NCBI RefSeq assembly: GCF_026212465.1
Contig: NC_080059.1
Location: 17,359,021-17,423,020 of the forward strand
Length of the DNA: 64,000 bases
Origin: Amaranthus tricolor
Lineage: Eukaryota; Streptophyta; Magnoliopsida; Caryophyllales; Amaranthaceae
Reading direction: 5' to 3'
Position numbers and translations under genes: made by a program. Numbering within the stretch: the stretch's first letter is position 1; the number at the start of each line of letters is the position of its first letter. Of this stretch, positions 13,118-23,257 are shown piece after piece. The notes under the pieces are model-generated. The model made no database searches. It had not been told where the DNA came from and saw only the letters and a list, made by a program, of their open reading frames with translations.

Positions 13118-14143
13118 GAAGGAATTCGAGGTCTTCCGACTAACTTCCAATTAACTAAACTGTCGAAATTTTACCGACTAAAATTCGACTATAAAGCTGT
13201 CAGAATTATACCTATCAGAGAGCATCTTTGACTGAATTTCAAATTTTGAAATTCAAAATTCCGACTGATCAGCGATTAAATGCTTGTCGGAATCCAGTTG
13301 GTATATCCTTAAAAAAAAATTTAATAAGCTTTTAGGACGATCATTTTTCCGTAAAAATTTAAGTACTGAATAGAAATAGTAGTTTTTCTTAAATATATCC
13401 TCGTATGTACTATAAAAAAGTGGAAATATTAAATATATGTTTCTCAAATCTAATGAAATTCAGCATTGTAAATTTTACTTATTGGTTTTGTTGCAACATC
13501 AAATTTTACTAAAAATAACTTGCGAATCAGAGCTTCGAAACTGCGCACTTGTAGGAATTACAGCCTTAAAAAATAAACATACAGGCGTAATAAGCACAAG
13601 TGCGCAGTTTGAAGGTCCAACTCGCAAATTATTCTTTTACTTATTTTAGTAAGATTTAATTGTTGCAACTTAATGTAAGTAGATAATATGATGCTGAATT
13701 TTCTTAGATTTGAGGAACATGTTTTCATCATTTCTAACACATTTTTATAGTACATACAATAATATAATTAAGAAAAAGTACTATTTTGGGTAAGTACTTA
13801 TAATTATTACAAAAAAATGGCCGCACCTAAAAGATTATTAAATTTTATTTTTTCAAAAAAAATACAACATACATCATAACGTAATAAATAATGCATATAA
13901 CTAAAATATAACTAAAATTAAATTAATGAAAATATAATTAAAATTCATGAAATGATAAATAATGTAATTAACAGAAAAAAAAAACATACCTTAATATATA
14001 GTGTAAGGAATACTTGTTAATTTTGAGAGATAATGTAAATATAATAATTTTGTATGAAAGAAATTAAAGTATTAGGAGAAAGAAATTTTTATAAAGAGTG
14101 AGATTTGGAATGAGTGAAAAAAAAATTACACGTTGGTGGAAGG

Positions 14144-14151
14144 TATTTATA
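14144..14151 (-). promoter_or_regulatory. TATA-like box, promoter copy 3
   Basis: TATAAATA on the minus strand in the repeat copy nearest the element terminus (about 280 bp from 14430). By position this is the likely ancestral promoter. Confidence 0.4.
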
Positions 14152-14430
14152 GAAGGAATTCGAGCTCTTCCGACTAATTACCGACAACCCTCCGACAACT
14201 TTTTCCTCTCCAACAATACCGACCAATTTCCGACCTATTACTTATGTCGGAAAAATACCTACTCTTTGTTTATTTGGTAGACATTCGGCATTTCCTACCA
14301 ATTACCTGTTAGTAGGAATTTAGTCGGTAATTCCGACTGTAATGTTTTTGTCGATAATTTGGTCAGAAAATACCGACTGTTTGTGGGTAGTCGGAAATTT
14401 CAATCGCTAAGTTGCATTTTTTTTGTAGTG

Positions 14431-15092
14431 ATGGGGGTATGCATACTTTACCTTTGACGACATGAATAGAACGGGCAACGTCTTAGGCCGTAGGTTGCCT
14501 TGGGATTAGCTCTTCCATGTGTATCCTCCAAACTTTTATATTACTCTAGCGATCTGAACTGGATGGGCAACGACATGAGTTGGGAATTGGAAAGTCAAGT
14601 ATGATATTTTAACTATTAGAGTCTTTGCATGTTAGAATGAACTCATTACTTATATGTAACCAGTACAACACATTGTATGAAGTCTCTGACGTGTATTGGT
14701 TTGTGTTCTTTGGTGCTTGCTATGATGTTGTCATTTGACAACTAGCAGGTTGATTGCAGGTGGGGTTAGTGTGAGGATTCAAAAGTCAGAACCTGTAAGC
14801 GTCTTGACTTTCACATACATATTTATGTCATTTTATCGTTTAAACTGTATTATTTATATTAGCAAGTATATTCTATTTTGGACTTTATCTCGTTTTGATG
14901 AGGCCGTTAGGCTCTCTAGTTGTAAACTTGAAGACTTCCGCTTATTTATTTTATCGTTTTCTTTTGATTACTTATTTCTTTATCTCTAGAACGTTATCGA
15001 ACGTAAAACGGTTTAACTTAAATGTCCCACGTGTAATATGGAATTCATATTTACATGTGAATATCCGGTTCACTTTAATCCGCACTTTTACA
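14431..15092 (+). mobile_element. Right part of a Tekay-like gypsy LTR, target of the CACTA insertion
   Basis: From ATGGGGGTATGCATAC to CGCACTTTTACA this matches, in order, the right third of the LTR at 57591-59595: GGGCAACGTCTTAGG, the TCTCTGACGTGTATTGGTTT block, GGTTGATTGCAGGTGGG and AATATCCGGTTCACTTTAA. It starts abruptly at the CACTA terminus (14430), so the CACTA element inserted into this LTR. The left part is not in the window. No PBS follows at 15093, so it was a solo LTR or a 3' LTR. Confidence 0.75.
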
Positions 15093-15496
15093 TAAATAAA
15101 TAAATAAATACTTCTACTATCTCTGGTTCAAATTACTTGGTATAGTTTCATTGTAAATAAGTATAACTATAACAATTATTCAATAATCAATATTGTTTTA
15201 TTTCTTATTCTTCATGTATAATAACATAGTTTAGGAATTTGATTTAATTGTTTTCATCTTATTACATAAACTATTAACATTTTATAATTTTAATTATGTT
15301 AAATAAAAATATATTAATTTACATAGTGTATAATTAATAATTATAGCAATCAATATGAATTAGAAAAAATATTATAATATTCACTTTCATCCAATATTTT
15401 TAAAATAAATTCCCTTCCTAATTTGAATCCTAGCCCAAAATTTTTTTTTTAATAAAAATTCTACTTAACTATTTTTTGTTAAAGATAGTTTACTAT
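15093..15496. other. AT-rich intergenic sequence
   Basis: A short TAAA-repeat (15093-15110) then A/T-rich sequence with no coding frame or recognised repeat. Confidence 0.5.
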
Positions 15497-15835
15497 CACT
15501 ATAAAAAAAAATACACGGAGCCTTTAGACGGAAAAACAGTGTTATTTTTAGATGCTTTCTATCGTCTAAGTACGATTGTTTTTCCGACGCTTAAGGGTAT
15601 CTAAAATGAATTTACCCACCTAACAAAGAAATCAAAAGGCTTATTTTTTAGACGCTTTTATGCGTTGAAAACATTTTAGGCAATTTAACGTGTAAAACAT
15701 TTTAAACGTTTTTATGCGTTGAAAAATTTAGGCAATTTTATGTGTGAAACATTTTAGACGCTTTAAGGGTTGAAAACATTTTAGTCGCTTTTAAGCGTCG
15801 AAAAATATTTATCTTTAATGAATAAAATACAATAT
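15497..15835 (+). mobile_element. CACTA element, left terminus with subterminal repeats
   Basis: Starts CACTATAAAAAAAAA at 15497 and is followed by repeats of about 45-60 bp with the core AGACGCTTTTATGCGTTGAAA and ACATTTTAG in direct order (15510-15810). This is the usual layout of a CACTA end. No transposase frame follows and no matching TATAGTG right end is seen before 19.7 kb, so the element is non-autonomous, truncated or decayed. Confidence 0.55.
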
Positions 15836-16589
15836 AATAATATTCCTTTTTTTCAGTAAAGTTCATATCAATACTTTTAACACTCATGGTTGATAACAAT
15901 ACTTAACAACAAATATTTAAAATACCATAAATCTATATGAATATAGCTTTATATGTCATATGTCCTCGCTTAACTACAACATCAAGCCCATGATATTCCA
16001 AAAGAGAATGTTTACATAAAAATAGTACTACCACATATGTAGAATATATAATAATCTTAAGCTTCATTGTTTCATTTTTTCTTAATACTTGATTAAAAGA
16101 GGCTAATAAAGTGATCTATGGAGTCCACCTTTAAACAACTCTTTGATAATAACATTCTTATGTTCATCCGTATTAGTCATTGTTTCATATTAACAACATC
16201 TCAACAACTTCGGGAGAGATATTGGAAGATTAATCTTTGTGATAACATATACAAATAATAACAATAAACGATTTTACATAATATAATACATCATAAATTT
16301 TCCTAATACACACAATTAAATTGTTTTTTATTCAAATCTTTACACACTACTTCTTTAAGATGTATTTTTTCGCTTTGATTTTCTTCGAACCATTAATAAG
16401 CATTAAAGCGTATTTAATTCACAGCAACAATTTGTGCAGATGTAAGTTTGATCTCTTTTTTACTATTACACAAGAAGAGATGTAATTTCCAATTAGTATA
16501 GATGTCTTTGTTAACCCTTTATATACAAAACAATCATAAAAATAGCATTAATGACATAACAAATATTAACAAGAATAATCATAAATGTA
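15836..16589. other. AT-rich sequence, probably interior of the CACTA remnant
   Basis: No coding frame or repeat recognised. Confidence 0.3.
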
Positions 16590-17165
16590 ATATTACAATA
16601 TACTTAATGCCAACTTACAATAAACTTAATACCTACTTACATCATCCTTAATGCCTACTTACAGAAGACTTAATTCCTACTTACAGTAAACTTACATCGT
16701 CCGCCATTGATATGGTTATTCTACAACTTCAGTTTCATTGTATTAAATGATAGTATTCTTAGTGCCAGATTAATCAGACTTAATGCCAACTTATATCAAA
16801 CCAAATGCCAGCTTACAGCAGACCTAATAACCAGTTACATCAGACTTCATCCCAATTTACATCAGATTGAATATCAACTTATATCAGACCCAATACCAAA
16901 TTATAATAGATATAAAACCAACTTACATTAAAACTAATGCCAACTTACATCAACTTAATGTCAACGTGCATAAGACTCAATATCAATTTATATTAGACTT
17001 AAAATCCACTTATGTCAGAATTAACGTCAACTTACATCAAACTAATGCCAACTTACAACAGTTATGATGCCAACCTATAACATATATAATGTCAACTTAC
17101 AACAAACATAATCCCAACTTACATCAAATTAAATGCCAACTTACATCAACTTAATGCCAACTTAA
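16590..17165. repeat. Minisatellite, period about 20-21 bp
   Basis: About 25 degenerate copies of CTTACATCAGACTTAATGCCAA, for example TAATGCCAACTTACA at 16604, 16787, 16936, 17044, 17132 and 17152. Much of it is close to 21 bp, so two overlapping frames stay open for 66-74 codons, but no gene is needed to explain that. Confidence 0.8.
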
Positions 17166-17833
17166 ATCAAAGAGAAAATGCGTCTGTCTCCAAATGAAAA
17201 AATAAGTCATCCAATAAGTCATCCATATTCTCTACTAACTCAAATTTTCTTTCCATATACTAAACCCAGATATTCAGCATCGTATATAACCTGTCAAGAA
17301 CATAACTTAATAGAGATTATATACATAAACTGAAAACGAAAAAAATAAATCAACAAATAACTTGATAGAGAATATTTTTAAAGTTTAATTACATATTATT
17401 AAAAAAATAATTACAAAAATAATCATAAATATGTCAAAAGTACCTTTAAAAAACGAAAAAAATAAATCAACAAATAGATGGATCAAACTTGTTTACTTGT
17501 GAACAAAGAAAAACAGAGAATATGAAAAGATGAATAAATTAATCAAACTTGTTGATTCAACATGTAATGGTCTGAATTTTGAGAAAATATAAGAAGAGAA
17601 AGCTTGAAGATGGAGAGTGGAGGAAGAAGAAAGGTGAAGAGGTTAATGAAGAAAAAAGAAAAATAATATAAATGATGCACAAATAATAAGATAACTTTTT
17701 GAAATTCACAATTTTAGTTTGTAATGAAAACCAACTTTTGTTTTTTTTTAAATTATATTATATGGGTTGGCCCATAAAAGATGGTCTCTTTGAGAGACCG
17801 TCTTTCACGAGAATTTGTGTTTTATGAATATCA
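17166..17833. other. AT-rich sequence with no gene
   Basis: Includes a purine-rich patch (17570-17660) and at 17760-17815 a phrase with GGTCTCTTTGAGAGACCGTC, a short palindrome that may be the edge of an unrecognised small repeat. Confidence 0.3.
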
Positions 17834-17843
17834 CGCATGGGAG

Positions 17844-18335
17844 AAAAAATTAAAGTAAATAAATAAAATAATATTAAAAAATCTCAAAATTAGCAATGGA
17901 GAAACTTATTTTCCGAAATAAGCACTTTTAGTCCAATGCTGAGGTTTGATATTTATTCGCACTTACTAACAGCGGCCCATTACTAAGTTGAGTCAAAGAA
18001 AGTCAGCTCAGCAATTGGCCGCTGTTAGTAAGAGTGGCCCATTACTGAGCTAACTTTCTTTGACTCAGATTATTAACGGGCCACTCTTACTAACAGCGGC
18101 CCATTAATAAGCTGCGTCAAAGAAAGTCAGCTCAGTAATTGGCCGCTGTTAGTAAGGGTGGCCGATTGCTGACCTGACTTTCTTTGACTCAGCTTATTAA
18201 TGGGTTGTTGTTAGTAAGTGCGAACAAATAACAAACCTCGGCATTGATCTAAAAGTACTTATTTTGGGAAATTAGTTTCCCCACTACTTATTTTGAGATT
18301 TTTTAATATTATTTTGATTATTTACTTCAAATTTT
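17844..18335. mobile_element. MULE-type MITE, 492 bp, with 10-bp target duplication
   Basis: CGCATGGGAG at 17834-17843 is repeated at 18336-18345. Between them the ends form a long inverted repeat of about 140 bp (left AAAGTAAATAAATAAAATAATATT; right AATATTATTTTGATTATTTACTT). The interior has a second symmetry: a block of about 60 bp (GTTAGTAAGAGTGGCCCATTACTGAGC with the GTCAAAGAAAGTCAGCTCAG piece) occurs four times in alternating orientation. A 9-10-bp duplication is characteristic of Mutator-like elements. No coding capacity. Confidence 0.75.
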
Positions 18336-18345
18336 CGCATGGGAG

Positions 18346-19027
18346 TTGGGAATATTTGCTTTTTAAAAGAATGTTTATTGTTACCTTAGAGTTGTTTTTT
18401 TATCTAGATTATTACCAGTTGAGGCTCGGTTTCATTTGGTGGTCCTGACTTATAAAGATTGAATTGGTGTTCTTAATTGATAATTTTTGAATTATTGATT
18501 ATGAAAACTATTGAGTTTTTTCATTTATTGTTAAGAAACAATTAGTGCTTAAAAAATGTTACAATATAATGTGGCTTTGAAAAATCTATTACAAGATCAC
18601 TCTACTTGGCATCTGCTTAATTTAATAAGGATCATTGTTAATGTATCAACTTGGTGTGTTTGTTTTACTAAATTATTGATTATATGATTAGTGTATGTCT
18701 TTTTATGTTTGTCGATTCATAAAAATAATAGAAAAAATAAAACGAATAAGAAGTATATGTGTATTTTTTGAATAATAACAAAAATTTTTAAATATTAAAA
18801 ATGGCTAAGAATATACATAAGCAATTACAACTTCTTAATTTTGCAAAATTCTTGAATCATTCTATTCTACGATTCGATTCTACGATGCTGAGAGTTGTTT
18901 TCGATTTGAGTAAAATTTACACTTTGAATAACAACCTTGGCTATAATTCAGCCAATCCTTCTTATAATATTCAATTATGAAACCAATAACATTATGTTTA
19001 AAACTTTGAGTATTATAATTATATTCA
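18346..19027. other. AT-rich intergenic sequence
   Basis: No coding frame, repeat or RNA gene recognised. Confidence 0.4.
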
Positions 19028-19235
19028 GATCGGGATCAAGTGTCGGGTTGAATCGAGTTGGGTTGAGCCGGAGTCGGAGTCGGATCAAAGTCAAAGTAGA
19101 ATCCGGATAGGAATTTTTATGGGGTCCAATACCAGTCCGTCTCTGAATCGGATTTCGAGTTGGATATTATTTTATCGGACTCAAAACGGATTAAATTCCT
19201 AGATCAGAGGCAAATTCGCACTGAATGGTCATCCC
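19028..19235. mobile_element. Possible hAT-type MITE fragment
   Basis: Rich in CGGGTTGAATCGAGTTGGG / GGAGTCGGAGTCGGATC phrases and ending GGTCATCCCTACATA. GTCGGGT-rich interiors and a TAGGGATGACC terminus are common in plant hAT MITEs. The left terminus and target duplication are not identifiable. Confidence 0.3.
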
Positions 19236-19550
19236 TACATACAAACACCATCACATCATACCTAGTGTATCCCGCCTATAAAAAAAACTATAAGCAGGGT
19301 CTAGGCAGAAAATGACGGCGACAATTCATACCCATAAAAAAGAGTGCGGCCAAAGATTCCCTAAACCTGCATACAAATAGCAGAAACTAAAACATGCAAC
19401 AAATTGATATGAACCTGAGGAGTTAAATTTGTACGTAAATGCTTCAAGTAGTTGAAATGGTGGAAATTTTTCATCAAAACCCTCCTACATGAACACGCAA
19501 AAACGTTTTAGCTTCTATCGGACAAGAAACAATATTACAAATTAAGAACA
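19236..19550. other. Unassigned sequence
   Basis: No gene found. A phrase around 19270-19380 (AGCAGGGTCTAGGCAGAAAA, CATACCCATAAAAAAGAGTGCGG) looks like a dispersed repeat but I cannot name it. Confidence 0.3.
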
Positions 19551-19735
19551 TGTTCTCTTCAACTTATTTTTTTGACTTATTACTTATTCTTATTGGAATC
19601 GGATCAGATCAGACCAGATCAGATCAGATCAGAACTATTCACATCATATCAGAAAGTTTTAGATTAGACCAGACCAGACCAGACCAGATCAGATCAGACC
19701 AGACCAGATCAGATCGGATCAGACCATACCATTAG
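19551..19735. repeat. (AGATC/AGACC)n pentanucleotide array with TGTTCTCTTC edge
   Basis: From about 19600 to 19729, five-base units AGATC and AGACC alternate. The block starts with TGTTCTCTTC (19551-19560). A second array at 29895-30107 ends with the reverse complement GAAGAGAACA (30098-30107). The two may be halves of one element separated by the Pack-MULE and LINE insertions. Confidence 0.7.
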
Positions 19736-20138
19736 GGATATTATCAATGGTACCCCTGTACTATAGCAAAATAACAATGGTATCCAGTGTATTTCAATGG
19801 TACCCTCCAACTATATGCTAATTACAACCGTGACACTATTAATCAATTTTCCGTTAAGTTGCCGTTAAATGTGGAATGACCTAACCATGGTTAGTTTCTT
19901 CATCTTCTTCCCTTTTCCTGCTCTTCTTCCATGGCTGCTTAGTATGTAATCCAAGAGACAGATCCTCCATTCTCCAAACCTTTAAGATGAGCTTCAGTAT
20001 TAAACCCCTCAATTCTCACCCAAAAACTTCATAATTCAACAAAAAATTAAAAAAAGCTTCCAAATTACAAGCTATGAATTAGAAATTGCAGGAGCAATAA
20101 AAAGCTTCCAAAAACTTCATAAAACTGGTTGCATTTCC

Positions 20139-20300
20139 TGCTTCTGAAGATCAGGAAATCAAAGAGACTATGAATATTGATATGGGATTAGAGGGAAGCA
20201 AAAAATTGGCCCCAAGTTCGAGTGAAGACGAGGTTCCAGTTTGCCAGCTAGAGGAGATTTGTGAAAAAGTAGATTCCAAAACAAACCGAAAGATTCCTTA
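20139..20300 (+). pseudogene. Open acidic frame inside the Pack-MULE, unidentified captured fragment
   Basis: One frame stays open from about 20129 to a TAA near 20300. Its translation is hydrophilic and acidic, with SEDQEIKETMNIDMGLEG and PSSSEDEVPVCQLEEICEKV. I do not recognise it. There is no good start codon context and no sign of a domain. It lies between the left TIR and the ProDH piece, so a second captured exon is the simplest reading, but random openness over 54 codons is possible. Confidence 0.3.
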
Positions 20301-20319
20301 ATTAGACTTTAATTATCGT

Positions 20320-20829
20320 TTTGTATCGCAAATAACTTTCAAAGATTCAGCCAAATTACAAGACCATTAAATTCTTCCCCGACAACTTTACCCATTTTAC
20401 CTCTAAATTTCGATGAAAAACCCGATTCATTTCTCATAAAACAACCCCAAAACGAAAATCCTTCTTCAACCCTAAATCTTGATGATACCCAGAAATTATT
20501 TTCATCATTTTCCACTACAAAATTGATTAAATCAGTTTTAAATCTTAGTATGGTGTCTATTGACCCGATTGTTGAAATGGGTATTTGGATTTATGAGGTC
20601 AAAATTGATTGAAATACCCGTTTTTCGTCAAGCAATTTTGGGGTCAGTTAAGCATAGTTTTTATGAACAATTTGTTGCTGGGAAAGATATAAAGGAAACA
20701 AGTTTGATTGTTGAGAAGATTTATGAGGCTGGATTAAGAGGGATGCTTAATTATGGATTAGAACATGCTGATGATAATCTTTCATGTGATCAGAATTACA
20801 AGACTTTTCTAAATACTATTGAGTCTACC
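20320..20829 (+). pseudogene. Captured fragment of proline dehydrogenase (mitochondrial), N-terminal exon
   Basis: Proline dehydrogenase oxidises proline to pyrroline-5-carboxylate in mitochondria. The fragment covers the presequence-like start (NNFQRFSQITRPLNSSPTT), a stretch LDDTQKLFSSFSTTKLIKS and VSIDPIVEMGIW, then MRSKLIEIPVFRQAILGSVK, HSFYEQFVAG, EAGLRGMLNYGLEHADD and FLNTIEST. These match the N-terminal quarter of plant ProDH in order. One extra T near 20590 shifts the frame between GIWI and MRSKL. It stops at the right TIR, and the FAD-binding catalytic barrel is absent, so no enzyme can be made. Recognition is from knowledge of the family; no alignment was run. Confidence 0.8.
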
Positions 20830-21060
20830 TATGATGAAGCAGCCATGGAAGGAGAGCAGGAAGAGGAATGGGAGGAATGGGAAAAGGGAAGAAGGAGAAA
20901 CTAACCATGGTTAGGTCATTCCACATTTAACGGCAACTTAACGGAAAATTGATTAATAGTGTCACGGTTGTAATTAGCATATAGTTGGGGGGTACTATTG
21001 AAATACACTGGGGTACCATTGTTATTTTGATATAGTACAGGGGTACCATTGATAATATCC

Positions 21061-21225
<165 letters not shown>

Positions 21226-21791
21226 TCAAAACGATTTTCTATTAAACACCAAATCAAAACATTTACAAACGGGGTAAATAAACCCAGATATCCAAGGGTC
21301 TCCCTATAATTGCATCAGTGTGAAAGAAGAGCCCACCTTCTATGAAGGGTTTCTCGACCTCACTCTTCAAGTGTACGGGGGACACTGGGATATCTCAAAA
21401 GAATAAGCGCTACAGGCGGCGTTATACAAGAAAAAACTACCTATGATTCAGGTCAATACTATACACCCAAGGTGCTAAAGGACAAGGATGAAGCTAGCCT
21501 TGCATGAGTCCTAGTACCCTAAGAACAGCAACAAAGAGAGGAGCTCAAAAGCAGAAACATTGCCTCAAGGCTGATTGCACCAAGCAGATGATGGGAGAAG
21601 CAAGGTGAGGGAGCTACTGAAAGGCTGCATAACCGGGTCTTTTGCTGCACAAGTCACCAGCACTAGTTGTAGTCCTTGGGCTGCTGTGGTGTGTGTAGCT
21701 GTGTGGGGCTGCATTGCAGTGAAAGCTGCTGCTGGGAGGTGTGCACGGAGCTGCAAGAGGGCTGGAAATACGGGCAGCCAGCACAAAAGCT

Positions 21792-21945
21792 TCAGAGCTC
21801 CTTAACCCAATTATGAATGGGTTTGCTCCACGAGAGGTGACTAAGTCTCAGTTTAGATTCCTGCTTAATGGTCTCAAACACTCTTCGGACTGTTGTGACT
21901 TTCTTATGGCACATAGCCTCATTTCTTGCGCGCCATATGGCGTAG
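21792..21945 (-). pseudogene. LINE ORF2, extreme C-terminus
   Basis: The minus strand encodes VYAIWRARNEAMCHKKVTT and SHLSWSKPIHNWVKEL then TGA. This is the usual C-terminal tail of plant L1-type ORF2 proteins downstream of the zf-RVT domain. It is in frame with the end of the piece at 27239. Confidence 0.7.
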
Positions 21946-21950
21946 ACTAG

Positions 21951-23201
21951 TGTAACACCCTGCATTTTTTTTTACCGAATTTTAAGTTTATCAATATAAA
22001 TAAATAAACTAAAATAATAATAATAATTATTATTATTATTAAGTTACATTATTTACATTGATAAGTATAAGAAATAAAGTGAGTTAAAATGTAACAAACG
22101 GTAACGTGCTTTATCGCGTATGATGTTATCACATAGTGTTTCTTTACTTTCAAAAAATATATATATAATAATAAAATAAAAAGAATAAATACATAATTAA
22201 TAATAAATAAATAAATAAATAAATAAAATTAATTAGAGGGAATTAGGATGGGGTGGCCGGTTATGTGAGGGAGGCAAGGAGTTTGTAACTCCTCTTATAA
22301 TTGTGTATTAAGGACACAATTAAGTGGATTCTACTTAAGAACCCTTTTAGCCTCATAATCGCACATCTTTCAAATTCAAGTGAGTAAGAAAAATTTTATT
22401 GTTCCATCCAATCTTTTGATCAAAAGCGTAAGTTTAGTTGAATTGTTAATAATAGATTTTATATATAAGATTTATATGATGAATTATATTTTATGTATGA
22501 TGATATCCTATGACTTTTAGGAGGATTGAGTATTTCTTTTATAATTTTCTCTAATAATCCTTTAATAAACTTTAATCTGTTAAAAGGATTAAGTTATGTT
22601 TCTTTTATTAAAAATAAAAAAATAAAAAACAAACCTTTCTTGATTTATATTCTTTAACAAAGTTTAAAATTGTTATAAGAATTAAGTTTATATTGATATT
22701 TAAATAAATTTCTTTTATGATGTACATTTCTCTAACTAAATTTCAATTTGTTAGAAGAAAATTAAATGGTATGGATCAAGTAATGTAGTCATCCAAGAGT
22801 TTATAAATCCTTTAGCAAAATTTGATTTGCTTGAGGGATTGTGTTTATATATATGTCTTGATTCATAAGGGTGATTTGGTTTTATGATTCTCTACAAAAA
22901 TTTTAATTTGTTAAGAGAATTAAGTATTTAATATAATTATCTTAATTTATGAAATTTTAAGTTTTCTTGAAAGATCTTGTGGATGGGCGTGTTTTTTTTT
23001 TTTTTTTTAATTTGATGGCTTTTATACTTTGATGATGGGGTTTTGTGTATTAATATATGTGTTAAAATATCAAGTGGTTGTGTGGTAGAAAAACTTGTCT
23101 TGTTTGTTTTATCTTAGTAGTTGTGAATTTGGTTTTGTTAGATTTATTTTGGTCACGAGATTAAAAGGATTTAATAATTTGAATAATTTATATATAAAAA
23201 A

Positions 23202-23257
<56 letters not shown>

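Larger units (their letters stand above)
11203..14180 (-). repeat. Three tandem copies of a 1009-bp CACTA promoter/leader block
   Basis: The phrase AGCATCTTTGACTGAATTTC occurs at 11203, 12212 and 13221. TTCCGACTGATCAG occurs at 11241, 12250 and 13259 (12250 copy has GG for CG). Spacing is 1009 bp each time. Each copy contains, on the minus strand, a TATA-like box, an A/T leader with TTAACAAGAATTC and, in copies 1 and 2, ACTATCAAGGTATTT, a plausible splice donor. Copies are similar but diverged by scattered changes and small indels, copy 3 most. The array lies between the element's right terminus and tnp2. Confidence 0.85.
990..14430 (-). mobile_element. Large decayed autonomous-type CACTA element (TNP2 family), with nested insertions
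   Basis: The right terminus is GTAGTG at 14425-14430, preceded by a T run; on the minus strand it reads CACTACAAAAAAAA, a canonical CACTA end. Going inward on the minus strand there are subterminal repeats built on CCGACTA/GTCGG (14180-14430), a triplicated 1009-bp promoter block, tnp2 (about 10931 to 4657), more CCGACTA-type repeats (4100-4440) and a tnpA-like exon (1747-1340). Two solo LTRs (1851-3308 and 6123-9081) are inserted in it. The left terminus is not seen; either it lies beyond the CACTA end at 989 or it has been lost. The element sits inside a gypsy LTR. Grouping the tnpA-like exon with tnp2 rests on strand and order and is inference. Confidence 0.7.
19736..21060. mobile_element. 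Pack-MULE (Mutator-like element with captured gene pieces), 1325 bp
   Basis: The ends are long inverted repeats: 19736-19946 (starting GGATATTATCAATGGTACCC) and about 20830-21060 (ending GGGTACCATTGATAATATCC), running inward through CTAACCATGGTTAG to GAAGCAGCCATGG. Long terminal inverted repeats of about 200 bp are typical of MULEs. The interior has no transposase; it carries an N-terminal piece of proline dehydrogenase (20320-20829) and another open acidic stretch (20139-20300). A clear 9-bp target duplication is not visible: the left flank is TACCATTAG and the right flank runs straight into a (TTA)n array. Confidence 0.8.

Noticed and set aside
16590..17165. CRISPR-like array
   Set aside because: Contiguous degenerate units without unique spacers, in a plant TE context; an ordinary minisatellite.
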